DNA of 64,000 nt from Corynebacterium oculi (lineage in GTDB: Bacteria > Actinomycetota > Actinomycetes > Mycobacteriales > Mycobacteriaceae), in NCBI RefSeq assembly GCF_001412105.1, contig NZ_LKST01000001.1, positions 434,001 to 498,000 of the forward strand. Direction: 5' to 3'. The position numbers were made by a program, and so were the translations under genes. Under the pieces are notes generated by a model. It was not told the origin of the DNA. It did no database searches and saw only the letters and a program-made list of their open reading frames with translations. Of the stretch, positions 40,469 to 50,531 are shown in pieces. Each line of letters starts with the position of its first letter. Position 1 is the first letter of the stretch.

Positions 40469-41590
40469 ATGGTGCGCATCATGGCTGAACCAATCAAGCT
40501 CCAGTTCGCCGCGCCCAAACGCGGTATGCCCCCCAATCACTTCGCGGATCTCGATGCCGAGGCCCGCGTGTCTGCGGTGACCGATCTTGGATTGCCGCGG
40601 TTTCGCGCCAATCAGATTGCCCGCCACTACTACGGGAGGTATGAGGCCGATCCGAGCACGATGACCGATCTCCCGGCACAGGCGCGGGAAAAGGTGCGCG
40701 AGGCGTTGTTCCCACCGCTCATGCGCCCGGTGACGCAGACGGCCACGGACGAGGGGGAGACTCAAAAGACGCTGTGGCGTTTGCACGATGGCACGCTGCT
40801 GGAATCCGTGCTCATGCGGTACCCGGATCGCGCCACGCTGTGCATCTCCTCGCAGGCGGGCTGCGGCATGAACTGTCCGTTTTGCGCCACGGGCCAGGGT
40901 GGGTTGGATCGCAACCTCTCCACGGGGGAGATCGTGGATCAGGTTCGCACCGCCGCCGCCACGATGGAGGCCGAGGGTGGGCGGTTGTCCAACGTGGTGT
41001 TCATGGGCATGGGCGAGCCGCTGGCCAATTACAAGCGCGTGGTCTCGGCGGTGCGGCAGATCACCAGCCCGGTTCCCGAGGGCTTTGGTATTTCCCAGCG
41101 CAACGTCACGGTGTCTACCGTGGGATTGGCGCCGGCGATCCGCAAGCTCGCGGACGAGGACATGTCTGTCACCCTGGCCATTTCCCTGCACACTCCCGAC
41201 GATGAACTGCGCGATACCCTGGTGCCGGTGAATAATCGGTGGCCGGTGGCGGAGGTCTTGGATGCCGCGCGGTATTACGCGGATAAATCCGGCCGCCGCG
41301 TATCGGTGGAATACGCCCTGATTAGAGATAAAAACGATCAGGATTGGCGCGCGGATATGCTGGGCAAGAAATTGCATGCGGCCCTGGGATCTAAGGTGCA
41401 CGTGAACGTGATTCCGCTGAATCCCACCCCCGGTTCGGAATGGGACGCCTCGCCCAAGGAGCGCCAGGACGAGTTCGTGCGCAGGGTGATCGCCCAGGGC
41501 GTTCCGTGCACGGTGCGCAATACAAAAGGTTCGGAAATCGCGGCGGCATGTGGACAATTGGCGGCGGAAGAGAAAGCGGCCACTGCTTAA
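40469..41590 (+). CDS. rlmN: 23S rRNA (adenine2503-C2)-methyltransferase RlmN
   Basis: This radical-SAM enzyme methylates A2503 of 23S rRNA and A37 of some tRNAs. It has about 373 residues. The CxxxCxxC cluster is in [17 protein letters not shown], with [19 protein letters not shown] and [14 protein letters not shown]. The resolving Cys is in [23 protein letters not shown] 40469 has AAGGTGG at good spacing; ATG 40481 (MAEPIKLQF) matches relatives better and is a real alternative. Confidence 0.95.
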   Translation: MVRIMAEPIKLQFAAPKRGMPPNHFADLDAEARVSAVTDLGLPRFRANQIARHYYGRYEADPSTMTDLPAQAREKVREALFPPLMRPVTQTATDEGETQKTLWRLHDGTLLESVLMRYPDRATLCISSQAGCGMNCPFCATGQGGLDRNLSTGEIVDQVRTAAATMEAEGGRLSNVVFMGMGEPLANYKRVVSAVRQITSPVPEGFGISQRNVTVSTVGLAPAIRKLADEDMSVTLAISLHTPDDELRDTLVPVNNRWPVAEVLDAARYYADKSGRRVSVEYALIRDKNDQDWRADMLGKKLHAALGSKVHVNVIPLNPTPGSEWDASPKERQDEFVRRVIAQGVPCTVRNTKGSEIAAACGQLAAEEKAATA

Positions 41591-41659
41591 TCTCTTGTTC
41601 ACTTTTCTTCTATAGACTGAGAGGCACGATACTTCTTTGCAGAAAGGACGTGCCTTTAC

Positions 41660-42442
41660 GTGTTACAGGAAGATCCCACCACGCAAGCCCTCGCGGTGCG
41701 GGGGTTGTGCAAAGCGTTTGACGGCAAGGTAGCCGTCAACGAGATCAGTCTTGATATTCCCCGAGGCTCTCTTTACGGCATCGTGGGCCCCAATGGCGCG
41801 GGCAAAACCACAATGATCTCCATGGTTGCGGGCCTGCTGCGCCCGGATCGCGGCGATACCTGGGTAGCGGGGCACCACACCTGGAAAGAGCCCCTGGACA
41901 TGAAAAAGTCCATGGGCCTCCTGGCAGATGGCGTTCCCGTTTTTGATCGCCTCAGCGGCCCGGAATTGCTCAGCTATGTTGGGGCGCTGCGCGGCATGGA
42001 TTCCGCCACGGTGGAGGAACGCAGCCGGGAACTCCTGGCGGCCCTGGGCTTGGAGGAGGCGGGGGAGAAGCGGGTGGTGGACTATTCCGCCGGAATGACC
42101 AAGAAGATCCTGCTCGCCCTGGCCCTGCTGCATAATCCCGAGGTGCTGATCCTCGATGAGCCCCTGGAGGCCGTGGACCCGGTTTCCGGGCGCACGATCC
42201 AAAACCTCCTGCGCAGCTACGCCGCCTCCGGCGGCACCGTGGTGATTAGCTCTCATGTGATGGAACTGGTGGAGGGGCTGTGCAGCCACGTGGCCATCAT
42301 CAACCAGGGCCGGGTTCAGGCCGCGGGCAGCGTGGACGAGGTGCGCGGTGGGCGCTCTCTCACGGACGTCTTTGTGGACGCCGTGGGCGGGGAACGCGGC
42401 GGGGAGGGGCTTACCTGGTTGGGCGGTGAGCACTCCCGATGA
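41660..42442 (+). CDS. ABC transporter ATP-binding protein
   Basis: The 260-residue ABC-type ATPase starts at GTG 41660 behind AAAGGACG. Walker A is GPNGAGKTT, Walker B VLILDEPLEAVDP, and the switch His is in VVISSHVMELVEGLC. The signature is an unusual YSAGMTKKI instead of LSGGQ, seen in ABC-2 exporters. It overlaps the permease gene by 4 nt. The substrate is unknown; export of a lipid, peptide or drug is a general inference for this class. Confidence 0.9.
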   Translation: MLQEDPTTQALAVRGLCKAFDGKVAVNEISLDIPRGSLYGIVGPNGAGKTTMISMVAGLLRPDRGDTWVAGHHTWKEPLDMKKSMGLLADGVPVFDRLSGPELLSYVGALRGMDSATVEERSRELLAALGLEEAGEKRVVDYSAGMTKKILLALALLHNPEVLILDEPLEAVDPVSGRTIQNLLRSYAASGGTVVISSHVMELVEGLCSHVAIINQGRVQAAGSVDEVRGGRSLTDVFVDAVGGERGGEGLTWLGGEHSR

Positions 42443-44022
42443 CCAAGACTCTGATTAAGCTGCACACAACGCTGTGGGGCCGCACGATGAAGTCCAACCC
42501 TTCCGTGATTATCATGGCCCTCTTCGTTGGCTTTTATGCTTTGATCGGCATGGCCTCGGCGGGTGCTCTCCTTTTCCTCTACATTCAGGAGGAAGAGACC
42601 GCGATCATTCCCGCGGCGATCGCTGCCGGAATGATCGCATACATCGTGCTCATGGCGATGATGCCCTCCGGCGAACAGCAGGTCACCGCCCGTGATCTCG
42701 CCACGCTCCCGGTGACCCCGCAGCAGGCGCGCACGGGGTTATGGTGGCTGGCGTTTTTGCACAGTCGCGCGGTGGTGGCGCTGTTGTGCTCGGTGGCCAC
42801 CGCGCTCGTGGTGTGCCTGGCGGCGGGATCGGCCGTGGCGGTGGTTGTGGCGGTGCCCTTCCTGGCGATCTCCTTCCTCACCACGGTTCTTTCTGGTGAA
42901 GTGCTGGGAAGGCTCCTGGGGCGTGGCGCCGTGGGGAAGGATCGCCTGGCGGCGTGGAGCATGGTGGGGTTCATCGCCTTGGTTCTCGCCTTCAACATGG
43001 TGGTCAATGGCAACGAGAGTGTTCCCCTGGAAACGTTGGGGAACGTGGTCGCCTGGACTCCCCTGGGCGCGGCGGGTGGTGCCGTGGGGGCGTCGATAAG
43101 CGGGCAGTGGGCGGTGGCCGTGGCGCAGGGGTTGATCGCCGTGGCCAGCCTGGGCGCGCTGCTGTGGCTGTGGTACCGGGGCGTGGCGCAGGATCTGCGG
43201 GAGCCGCAGATACACAGCGTGGCGGTGAAGGAGAAGAAAAAGAGCCGCCGGGGCAAGGAGGGGCTCGCCACGGTCTTTCTGCCTGGTCTAAAGCATAATC
43301 AGGCCACCGCCATTTTCTCCCGCGCGCTGCGGTATATGCGCCGGGATAGCCGCATGGTGGGTTCCTTGCTTGTGCTTCCGCTGGTGATGGTGTTTTTCCT
43401 GTATCGCGGGTACGCGGACGGCGCCTTTAGCGCATATATGGGCGCTTTTATTCTGTGCTTCTTCCTGGCCAGCACGTCCGCCAATGATTTTGGCTATGAC
43501 GGCCCCGGTGGGTGGCTGCACATGGTGAGCGGGGTGCGGGCGCGCACGCTGCTCTTGGCGCGTCACGCGGGATCGGTGGCGGTGCCGGGGGCGTTCCTCG
43601 TGCTGTATTGCGCGGTGGTATTGGTCCTGCTCCCGGATCGGGGAAACTCCGCCTTGGTGCTCGCGGCGGTGCTGGGCTATGCCCTTTCCGCCGCGGGATC
43701 GGGGCTACTCCTATCTGTGTACAATCCCTTTCCCACTTCAAGGCCGGGAACAAACCCCTGGTCCGATCGCTCAGGTTATTCCTCCGCCGCGATGATCAGC
43801 GGCTTCGCCTTCCTGCTGATGGGGTGGATTCCGCTCATTCCCGGTGTGGTGGCCCTGGTCTTGGGTGCTACCCAGGACATTGCGTGGGTGGCGGGGCTCG
43901 GCGTGGTGCTGGCCGTGGGTACCCCGCTGGTGCTGTACCTGGTGGTGATCCGCCGGTGCGCGCGCAGGATAGATGAGAAGTGGCCGGAGATTTATACCAG
44001 GGTGCGTTCCTGGGTGAATTAA
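42439..44022 (+). CDS. ABC transporter permease
   Basis: The 527-residue membrane protein has about 12 hydrophobic segments in two halves joined by a basic linker (VAVKEKKKSRRGKEGLATVF). It is the partner of the preceding ATPase, coupled by an ATGA overlap. No substrate-binding protein is encoded nearby, which fits an exporter. A terminator follows at 44109. No closer family can be named. Confidence 0.85.
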   Translation: MTKTLIKLHTTLWGRTMKSNPSVIIMALFVGFYALIGMASAGALLFLYIQEEETAIIPAAIAAGMIAYIVLMAMMPSGEQQVTARDLATLPVTPQQARTGLWWLAFLHSRAVVALLCSVATALVVCLAAGSAVAVVVAVPFLAISFLTTVLSGEVLGRLLGRGAVGKDRLAAWSMVGFIALVLAFNMVVNGNESVPLETLGNVVAWTPLGAAGGAVGASISGQWAVAVAQGLIAVASLGALLWLWYRGVAQDLREPQIHSVAVKEKKKSRRGKEGLATVFLPGLKHNQATAIFSRALRYMRRDSRMVGSLLVLPLVMVFFLYRGYADGAFSAYMGAFILCFFLASTSANDFGYDGPGGWLHMVSGVRARTLLLARHAGSVAVPGAFLVLYCAVVLVLLPDRGNSALVLAAVLGYALSAAGSGLLLSVYNPFPTSRPGTNPWSDRSGYSSAAMISGFAFLLMGWIPLIPGVVALVLGATQDIAWVAGLGVVLAVGTPLVLYLVVIRRCARRIDEKWPEIYTRVRSWVN

Positions 44023-44108
44023 GAGGCGGACTTAAGGGGTGAAAGATCCGTTCTGACCCCCGGAACTCCTTACCGAAACCCGGCGCAACACTGGAAAGCA
44101 TAAAAATA

Positions 44109-44138
44109 AGGGGCCTCGCTCAGAGCGGGCCCTTTATC
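44109..44138. terminator. Terminator between ABC permease and DUF2631 gene
   Basis: A G/C stem, AGGGGCCTCGCT with AGCGGGCCCTT, followed by TTTA, lies between convergent genes and could act in both directions. Confidence 0.7.
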
Positions 44139-44154
44139 CGTGCGGAAAATAGTA

Positions 44155-44580
44155 CTAGTTTTGCGGGATCGCGGGCAGGTGCTCCACTCGGGAGGGCTCG
44201 ATGTTGAGGGCGCGGAGCTCACTATCGCTCAGCTCGGCATAGGGGCCCTGGAGCGTGGCCTGGAGGTACGCCCATTCCGGCTCCTTGTGGCCCACCGGCT
44301 TGTTGTGGGAACTCAGCGTGCGCACCTGGCTGAGCTTGGGGCGGAAGGCGTGGAAGAGCAGGCCCACCGCGATGAGCGCGGCGAGGGTGAACAGCCAGAT
44401 GGTCTCCACGTGGCCCTTGTGGTTACCAAAGTTGTAGCCCAGCAGGAAGATCACGGAGACCCAGCCGGCGAGCTGGGTGACGCGGAAGCCGATGTCATGC
44501 CAGCCCCAGGCGGCCGAGGGCTCGTCCAGGGTGGACACGCCATTGTGAATCTCAGGCTCGATGTGGTGGGAACCAGCCAC
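44155..44580 (-). CDS. DUF2631 family membrane protein
   Basis: This 141-residue actinobacterial protein starts at GTG 44580, preceded by AAAGGAGAG. It has a His/Glu-rich N-terminus (HHIEPEIHNGVSTLDEPSAA), two TMs (VTQLAGWVSVIFLLGYNFG and WLFTLAALIAVGLLFHAF) and a cytosolic tail. DUF2631 genes usually stand next to dxr, as here, but their function is not known. Confidence 0.82.
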   Translation of the reverse strand: MAGSHHIEPEIHNGVSTLDEPSAAWGWHDIGFRVTQLAGWVSVIFLLGYNFGNHKGHVETIWLFTLAALIAVGLLFHAFRPKLSQVRTLSSHNKPVGHKEPEWAYLQATLQGPYAELSDSELRALNIEPSRVEHLPAIPQN

Positions 44581-44838
44581 GGTATCTCTCCTTTAAGTAC
44601 ATGCTGCGGGCTTCACGCTTGCGCAACGCCCCATTGGCGCTCGAATGGTTTGAACGGCTCGAACGGCGCTTGCGCACTGCCTCATATTGTGCCACAGGGG
44701 TGGGGGCGGGGAGAACTTATCGCCGCGCCTCTGGCCTGGTGGCGCCCACATATCCACCTTTCGGTTGCCCCTGGGGCGTGGGTCGGGGAGGCCGGAAGGA
44801 GAGGCCGCAGTGCCGCCGTGTCCCGTCGATGGTGAACA

Positions 44839-46023
44839 ATGGTGTTCGTGGCACAGCGCATTCTTATTCTCGGTTCCACGGGGTCCATCGGCACGCAGGC
44901 CCTGGAGGTCATTGCGGAAAACCCCCATCTCTTCGAGGTCGCGGGGATCGCCGCCGGGGGTTCCTCGGCGGCGCAGATCATCACCCAGGCGCGGCGGCTG
45001 GGCCTGCCCGCGGAGAGGGTGGCGGTGGCCCGCCCGGAGGCCGCACGCGAGGTCTCCGAGGCCCTGGGCGCCACGGTGTTTGACGGCCCCGACGCCGCGC
45101 GCGACCTCGTGCAGGCTCTCGACGCCGCTCGCGGCATGGACGTGGTGCTCAACGCCCTGGTGGGTTCGATGGGGTTACCAGCCACGATGGCGAGCCTGCG
45201 CGCCGGGGTGCGTCTGGCGCTGGCGAATAAGGAATCACTCGTGGCCGGTGGGGAGGTGGTGCTCGGCAGCGCCGCACCAGGGCAGTTGGTTCCCGTGGAC
45301 TCAGAGCACTCCGCGATGGCGCAGTGCCTGCGCTCCGGAGCGCGCGGGGAGGTGGCGAGGCTGGTGCTCACGGCCTCGGGCGGGCCGTTTCGCGGGCGCA
45401 GCCGCGAGGAGATGTGGGAGGTCACTCCGCAGCAGGCGGCCGCGCACCCCACGTGGTCGATGGGGCAGATGAACACCCTTAACTCCGCCACCTTGGTGAA
45501 CAAGGGCCTGGAACTCATCGAGGCCGCCTTACTTTTTGGCGTGGCTCCCGGCGACATCGACGTCACCGTGCACCCACAGTCCATCGTGCATTCGATGGTG
45601 ACGTTCCGCGATGGCGCCACCATAGCCCAGGCCTCGCCGCCGTCGATGAAGTTACCCATCGCCCTTGCATTGGGGTGGCCGGATCGGGTGCCCGGGGCCG
45701 AGGCCGCGCTGGACTTTGGCCGGGCGTTTTCCTGGGATTTCGAGCCGGTGGATCACCAGGCCTTCCCCGCCGTGGAATTGGCTCGCGCGGCGGTGACCCA
45801 GGGCGGCAGCCACCCGGCCATCTATAACGCCGCCAACGAGGAGGCGGCGGCCGCGTTTCTCAAGGGCGGGATTCGTTTCCCGCAGATCGTGGACGTGGTG
45901 GAGCGGGTGCTGGCCCAGGCCGGGGGGTGGGCTATCCACCCCGCCACGGTGGAGGACGTGCTGGGCGTGGAGGAACAGGCGCGGCGTCGCGCGCGGGAGA
46001 TCGTGGCTACCCTGGCGCGCTGA
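44839..46023 (+). CDS. dxr: 1-deoxy-D-xylulose 5-phosphate reductoisomerase
   Basis: Dxr makes MEP from DXP, the committed step of the non-mevalonate isoprenoid pathway. The 394-residue protein has NADPH motif [57 protein letters not shown] and [20 protein letters not shown]. The ribosome binding site is weak and GTG codons at 44842 or 44848 are alternative starts. It is grouped with rip and ispG, another MEP-pathway gene. Confidence 0.96.
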   Translation: MVFVAQRILILGSTGSIGTQALEVIAENPHLFEVAGIAAGGSSAAQIITQARRLGLPAERVAVARPEAAREVSEALGATVFDGPDAARDLVQALDAARGMDVVLNALVGSMGLPATMASLRAGVRLALANKESLVAGGEVVLGSAAPGQLVPVDSEHSAMAQCLRSGARGEVARLVLTASGGPFRGRSREEMWEVTPQQAAAHPTWSMGQMNTLNSATLVNKGLELIEAALLFGVAPGDIDVTVHPQSIVHSMVTFRDGATIAQASPPSMKLPIALALGWPDRVPGAEAALDFGRAFSWDFEPVDHQAFPAVELARAAVTQGGSHPAIYNAANEEAAAAFLKGGIRFPQIVDVVERVLAQAGGWAIHPATVEDVLGVEEQARRRAREIVATLAR

Positions 46024-46058
46024 GGGGTAGGCAACAGGTAGGAGAGGAGAGCGGATCT

Positions 46059-47201
46059 ATGGCGGCAAACCTCATGGGGGTGGCGCTTTTTGCCCTGGGC
46101 ATCGCGGTGACCATCGCCCTGCGCGAATGGGGGCACCTCGCGGTGGCCCGCGCCTGCGGAATGAGGGTGCGGCGGTACTTCATCGGATTTGGGCCCAAGG
46201 TCTTTTCCTTCCGTCGCGGTAATACGGAGTACGGCCTCAAGGCCCTGCCCTTCGGCGGGTTTTGCGATATTGCTGGCATGACGGCACAGGACCCCGCCCT
46301 CACCCCCGAGGAGGAACCCCACGCCATGTACAAGAAGGCGTGGTGGAAGCGCATCGCGGTGTTGCTCGGCGGGATCACCATGAATCTCATCGTGGGCATG
46401 CTCATTCTCTACGGCGTGGCCATGACCTCCGGTTTGCCCAATCCCAAGGCGGATTTCACCCCCACCGTGGCGGAGGTGCATGCGGGCCCGGCACAGGAGG
46501 CGGGCCTACGCCCCGGCGATAGGATCGTGGAACTTGACGGGCAGGCCACGCAGAACTTTTGGCAACTGGCCGAGGACATTCGCCAGCGCCCCGGCGACAC
46601 CCTGACGCTGACCATCGAGCGGGAGGGGCAGCGCAGCCAGGTGGAGGTGGTGGCGGCCACCGGGGAGCAGGGCCAGGGCATGATCGGGGTGGCCTCGGCC
46701 CCGGTGGATAACGCCATCGCCACCTTCGGCCCGGTGGAGGCCGTGGGGGTGGCGTTTTCCTACGCCAAGGATCTGATGGTGTCCACCGTGCAGGCCCTGG
46801 GCCAGCTCCCGGCCAAGATCCCGGGGGTGGCGGCCTCCATCTTTGGGGCGGAGCGCGCGGCGGATAGCCCCATGAGCGTGGTGGGGGCCTCGCGCGCGGG
46901 CGGGGAGCTCGTGGAGCGCTCGTATTGGGGCATGTTCTGGATGCTGCTGGCTAGCCTCAACTTCTTCCTGGCGGTGTTTAATCTGATCCCGCTGCCGCCT
47001 TTCGACGGCGGCCACGTGGCGGTGGTGCTCTATGAAAAGGCGCGGGACGCGGTGCGCGGGCTGCGTGGGTTGGCACCGGCCGGCCCGGCGGATTACACCC
47101 AGCTGATGCCGCTGACCTACGCGATGGGGGCGGCGCTGCTGACCCTGGGGTTGGTGTTCGTGGTGGCCGATGTGGTCAATCCGGTGCGGCTCTTCCCCTA
47201 G
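46059..47201 (+). CDS. Rip1/RseP-type site-2 protease with altered zinc motif
   Basis: This 380-residue intramembrane metalloprotease-family protein would cleave anti-sigma factors and other membrane substrates. The N-terminal TM carries the active-site motif, but it reads ALREWGHLAVARACG: the first His of HExxH is Arg (CGC, ~46120-46122). The rest is canonical: CGMRVRRYFIGFGP, YGLKALPFGGFCDIAGM, a PDZ domain (AGPAQEAGLRPGDRIVELDG) and NLIPLPPFDGGHV with the third ligand Asp. ATG 46059 follows AGGAGAGGAG. The change is likely inactivating, or a sequence error. It sits between dxr and ispG, the usual place. Confidence 0.92.
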   Translation: MAANLMGVALFALGIAVTIALREWGHLAVARACGMRVRRYFIGFGPKVFSFRRGNTEYGLKALPFGGFCDIAGMTAQDPALTPEEEPHAMYKKAWWKRIAVLLGGITMNLIVGMLILYGVAMTSGLPNPKADFTPTVAEVHAGPAQEAGLRPGDRIVELDGQATQNFWQLAEDIRQRPGDTLTLTIEREGQRSQVEVVAATGEQGQGMIGVASAPVDNAIATFGPVEAVGVAFSYAKDLMVSTVQALGQLPAKIPGVAASIFGAERAADSPMSVVGASRAGGELVERSYWGMFWMLLASLNFFLAVFNLIPLPPFDGGHVAVVLYEKARDAVRGLRGLAPAGPADYTQLMPLTYAMGAALLTLGLVFVVADVVNPVRLFP

Positions 47202-47317
47202 TGGTGGCCCGTGTATGCTCGTGGTGTTGGCAGAGAGCCTGAGAGTGTTGATTCGAGGGCGGTGCGCGCGGGCCGTGATGGTGCGGCGCGGCACTGCCTT
47301 GCAAGGAGTATGAGAAC

Positions 47318-48496
47318 TTGTCCATTCCCGTCGGACTAGGTATGCCTGAAGCCCCGCCGGCCACCCTGGCGCCGCGCCGCAAGACGCGCCAGCTCATGGT
47401 GGGATCGGTGGGCGTGGGATCGGACTATCCGATCTCGGTGCAGTCGATGACCACCACCAAGACCCATGACGTCAATGCCACCTTGCAGCAGATCGCGCAG
47501 CTCACCGCCTCCGGCTGTGACATCGTGCGCGTGGCCTGCCCCAAGACCGTGGATGCCGAGGCCCTGCCGGCCATCGCCAAGAAGTCCCCGATCCCGGTGA
47601 TCGCGGATATTCACTTCCAGCCCAAATATATCTTTGCGGCCATCGACGCCGGTTGCGCCGCCGTGCGCGTGAACCCCGGCAATATCCGCGAGTTTGACGG
47701 CCGCGTCAAGGAGGTGGCCAAGGCCGCCGGGGACGCGGGCATTCCCATCCGCATCGGGGTGAACGCGGGTTCCCTGGATAAGCGCATGCTGGAAAAGTAC
47801 GGCAAGGCCACCCCGGAGGCCCTGGTGGAGTCCGCGATCTGGGAGGCCAGCCTCTTCGAGGAGTACGGCTACGGGGACATCGCCATCTCCGTGAAGCACA
47901 ACGATCCCGTGGTGATGGTGGAGGCGTATCGCCAACTGGCGGCCAAGACGGATTACCCGCTGCACCTGGGTGTGACGGAGGCCGGGCCGGCGTTCCAGGG
48001 CACCATCAAGTCCTCCGTGGCCTTTGGCTGGCTGCTGGGTTCGGGGATCGGGGATACCATTCGCGTCTCGCTGTCCGCCGACCCCAAGGAGGAGGTGAAG
48101 GTGGGCGATCAGATCTTGCAGTCGCTCAACCTGCGCCCCCGGGGCCTGGAGATCGTGTCCTGCCCCTCGTGCGGGCGCGCCCAGGTGGACGTGTACACCC
48201 TGGCGGAGGAGGTCACCGCCGCGCTGGAGGGCATGGATGCGCCGCTGCGCGTGGCGGTGATGGGCTGCGTGGTCAACGGCCCCGGCGAGGCGCGCGACGC
48301 CGACCTCGGCGTGGCCTCGGGCAATGGCAAGGGGCAGATCTTTGTCAAGGGTGAGGTGATTAAGACCGTGCCGGAATCTCAGATCGTGGAAACGCTGATC
48401 GAGGAGGCCATGCGGATCATGGAGGGGATGGATCCAGAGGAATTGGCCGCCGCCCAGGCCGCGGGGGTGGGTTCTAAGGTGCGCGTCACTCAGTAG
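47318..48496 (+). CDS. ispG: (E)-4-hydroxy-3-methylbut-2-enyl-diphosphate synthase
   Basis: IspG (GcpE) is the 4Fe-4S enzyme converting MEcPP to HMBPP. The 392-residue protein starts at TTG 47318 behind AAGGAGTATGAG. It shows [44 protein letters not shown], cluster cysteines in [13 protein letters not shown] and [16 protein letters not shown]. An ATG at 47342 is a less likely start. With dxr it gives two MEP-pathway enzymes in this cluster. Confidence 0.96.
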   Translation: MSIPVGLGMPEAPPATLAPRRKTRQLMVGSVGVGSDYPISVQSMTTTKTHDVNATLQQIAQLTASGCDIVRVACPKTVDAEALPAIAKKSPIPVIADIHFQPKYIFAAIDAGCAAVRVNPGNIREFDGRVKEVAKAAGDAGIPIRIGVNAGSLDKRMLEKYGKATPEALVESAIWEASLFEEYGYGDIAISVKHNDPVVMVEAYRQLAAKTDYPLHLGVTEAGPAFQGTIKSSVAFGWLLGSGIGDTIRVSLSADPKEEVKVGDQILQSLNLRPRGLEIVSCPSCGRAQVDVYTLAEEVTAALEGMDAPLRVAVMGCVVNGPGEARDADLGVASGNGKGQIFVKGEVIKTVPESQIVETLIEEAMRIMEGMDPEELAAAQAAGVGSKVRVTQ

Positions 48497-48529
48497 GAGG
48501 CCGGGCGCGCACTGCTAGTCTTGGGCGCT

Positions 48530-50374
48530 ATGAAAAGGTTGCCCGCTTTGCTCTTGGCGCTGGTCACGGCGTCGATAAGCCTCGTGGCCTGCACGCCCAA
48601 GCCGGCGGACGCGCGGCCGGTGGCCCAGGACTTCCTTAACGCGATCGCCGCGCGGGATTGGGATGCGGTGGGAGGGTACGTGGACGATCCTACGTCCGCG
48701 TTGCCGCTGATCCAGGCCAGCGTGGAGGGGCTTCAGGCGGAGGGGTTGAGCGCCACGGTGGAGGGGATAGACCTCAAGGAGCAGTCCGCCACCGCCCGGT
48801 ACCGCATGGAGTGGCAACTCCCCCGGGAACGCACGCTGAGTTACGAGTCCTCCATGCTGCTCACCCGCAAGGAGACGGCGGAGGGGGAGTGGTCGGTGCG
48901 CTGGCAGCCCACCATCATGCACCCCACCCTCGGAGCGCATCAACACCTGGAACTGCGCCCGGTGCCCGCCGAGCGCGCCAGCGTGGTCAGCTCCGATGGA
49001 GTAGCGCTGCTGAGCCCGGGGGTGATGCAGCGCCTGCTGGTCAATACCGAGGAACTCAGTGATCCCGGGCGCACCGCCCGCACCATCGAGGCCGCGTTGA
49101 AGAAGGCCAAGGAGGCCGATCCCACGGTGCGCACCGTGGAGGCCTCCGCGCTGGAGGGGACGCTGCGCAGCGCGCGGGGGGAGTACTCCGTGACCACGCT
49201 TCCCGACGCCGTGACCCAGCAGGTCACCGAGGCCCTCTCCGGCGACCCGGCGGTGCGCCTGAACCCGGAGGCCGCGATGGTCACGCCCAAGCCGGACTTC
49301 GCCCCCGATATCATGTCGAGGGTGCGCACCATCGTGGAGGATGACCTCGACGGCGCGGCGGGGTGGCGCGTGGCGGTGGTCAATGAGCAAGGCTCCTCCC
49401 TTGACGACGTGGAGTATCACGCCGCCACGGTGGCCCCGGCGGTGGGAGTGAGCATCGACTATGACGTGCAGCGCGCCGCCGAGGAGGCCGTGAACACCCG
49501 CGCGGGGGATAAGGCGATGCTGGTGGCCATTAGGTCCTCAAGCGGGGAGATCCTGGCGGTGGCGCAGACGGCAGAGGCGGACAAGGATGGCGATATTGCG
49601 CTTAGCGGGCAGTATCCCCCCGGATCCGTATTCAAGATGATTACCGCCACCGCGGGGTTCGAGAACCAGGGGCTCAGCGCGGATTCCATTGTGCCCTGCC
49701 CCGGAACGATGGATATTTATGGCCGCACGGTGACCAACTACAACCAGTTCTCCCTGGGCAACGTGCCCCTGGAGCAGGCCTTTGCGCAGTCCTGCAACAC
49801 GAGTTTTGCCGATATTTCCACGAAGCTGGAACCCGGCCAGCTCAAGGAGACCGCCAAGCAGTTTGGCGTGGGCCTGGACTATGAGATTCCCGGCCTGGAT
49901 ACCATCACGGGTTCCGTGCCGGAGGGGGAGAGCGCGCTGGATCGCACGGAGGCCGGGTACGGCCAGGGCTTGGATCTGGCCAGCCCCTTTGGCCTGGCGT
50001 TGAGCGCCGCCACCGCCGCCGCCGGGCACACGCCCACGCCCACGCTGATTACCGGCCATGAGACCACCGTGAGCGAGAAGGTGGCCCCACCAGCCCCGGA
50101 GGCGATAGATAACCTGCGCCGCTCCATGCGCAGCGTGGTTACCCAGGGCACCGCGCGGGGCATGAAGTCCGAGGGAGAGATTTACGGCAAGACGGGTGAG
50201 GCGGAAATCAACGAGGGCTCCCATGCCTGGTTCGCCGGATACCGCGACGATATTGCCTTCGCCACACTTGTGGTTCTCGGTGGCGGTTCCGAGGTATCGG
50301 TGCAGATCACCGATCACTTCTTGACCACGCTGGACAAGTATAAGAACCCGGAGGCCGAGGAGAATCTACTTTAG
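48530..50374 (+). CDS. Lipoprotein class B penicillin-binding protein (transpeptidase)
   Basis: The 614-residue exported protein has a lipobox (ALVTASISLVAC, Cys21), an NTF2-like/MecA-type N-terminal domain, a dimerisation region and a transpeptidase domain. Active-site motifs are all present: PPGSVFKMI (SxxK), QSCNTSF (SxN) and IYGKTGEAE (KTG). It should cross-link peptidoglycan on the outer face of the membrane. ATG 48530 is chosen over a TTG at 48521. Homologues lie between ispG and map in corynebacteria. The CapD-like gene follows downstream behind its own promoter. Confidence 0.92.
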   Translation: MKRLPALLLALVTASISLVACTPKPADARPVAQDFLNAIAARDWDAVGGYVDDPTSALPLIQASVEGLQAEGLSATVEGIDLKEQSATARYRMEWQLPRERTLSYESSMLLTRKETAEGEWSVRWQPTIMHPTLGAHQHLELRPVPAERASVVSSDGVALLSPGVMQRLLVNTEELSDPGRTARTIEAALKKAKEADPTVRTVEASALEGTLRSARGEYSVTTLPDAVTQQVTEALSGDPAVRLNPEAAMVTPKPDFAPDIMSRVRTIVEDDLDGAAGWRVAVVNEQGSSLDDVEYHAATVAPAVGVSIDYDVQRAAEEAVNTRAGDKAMLVAIRSSSGEILAVAQTAEADKDGDIALSGQYPPGSVFKMITATAGFENQGLSADSIVPCPGTMDIYGRTVTNYNQFSLGNVPLEQAFAQSCNTSFADISTKLEPGQLKETAKQFGVGLDYEIPGLDTITGSVPEGESALDRTEAGYGQGLDLASPFGLALSAATAAAGHTPTPTLITGHETTVSEKVAPPAPEAIDNLRRSMRSVVTQGTARGMKSEGEIYGKTGEAEINEGSHAWFAGYRDDIAFATLVVLGGGSEVSVQITDHFLTTLDKYKNPEAEENLL

Positions 50375-50403
50375 TACCTGGTTTCCTGAGTTTTATCGGG
50401 ATT

Positions 50404-50442
50404 CCTGGGGAGAAAGCCCAGGATAACCTCATAATGAGGGTT
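50404..50442 (+). terminator. Two hairpins after the PBP gene
   Basis: CCTGGG-GAGAAAG-CCCAGG (50404-50422) is followed at once by AACCTCA-TAA-TGAGGGTT (50425-50442). Neither has a clear T-run. They may end the pbp transcript or shape the promoter region of the next operon. Confidence 0.45.
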
Positions 50443-50469
50443 GTCAGACCTGCTGAGCGTTGCTATCTT
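50441..50469 (+). promoter_or_regulatory. Candidate promoter of the capD-like/capB/capC operon
   Basis: TTGTCA (50441-50446), a 17-bp spacer and TATCTT (50464-50469), 62 bp before the start of the gamma-glutamyltransferase gene. Good spacing for a sigma-A promoter; not experimentally supported. Confidence 0.6.
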
Positions 50470-50531
50470 CGGGTAACTGTCAGCGCGGTGTCATGCCGCG
50501 CCTTCATCGTTGCCAACGGGAAAAGGAAGAG

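Noticed and set aside
40388..41602. Upstream extension of the LapA-like gene antisense to rlmN
   Set aside because: His/Arg/Gly-rich translation with no protein character. The real protein starts at 40387 with a normal N-terminus.
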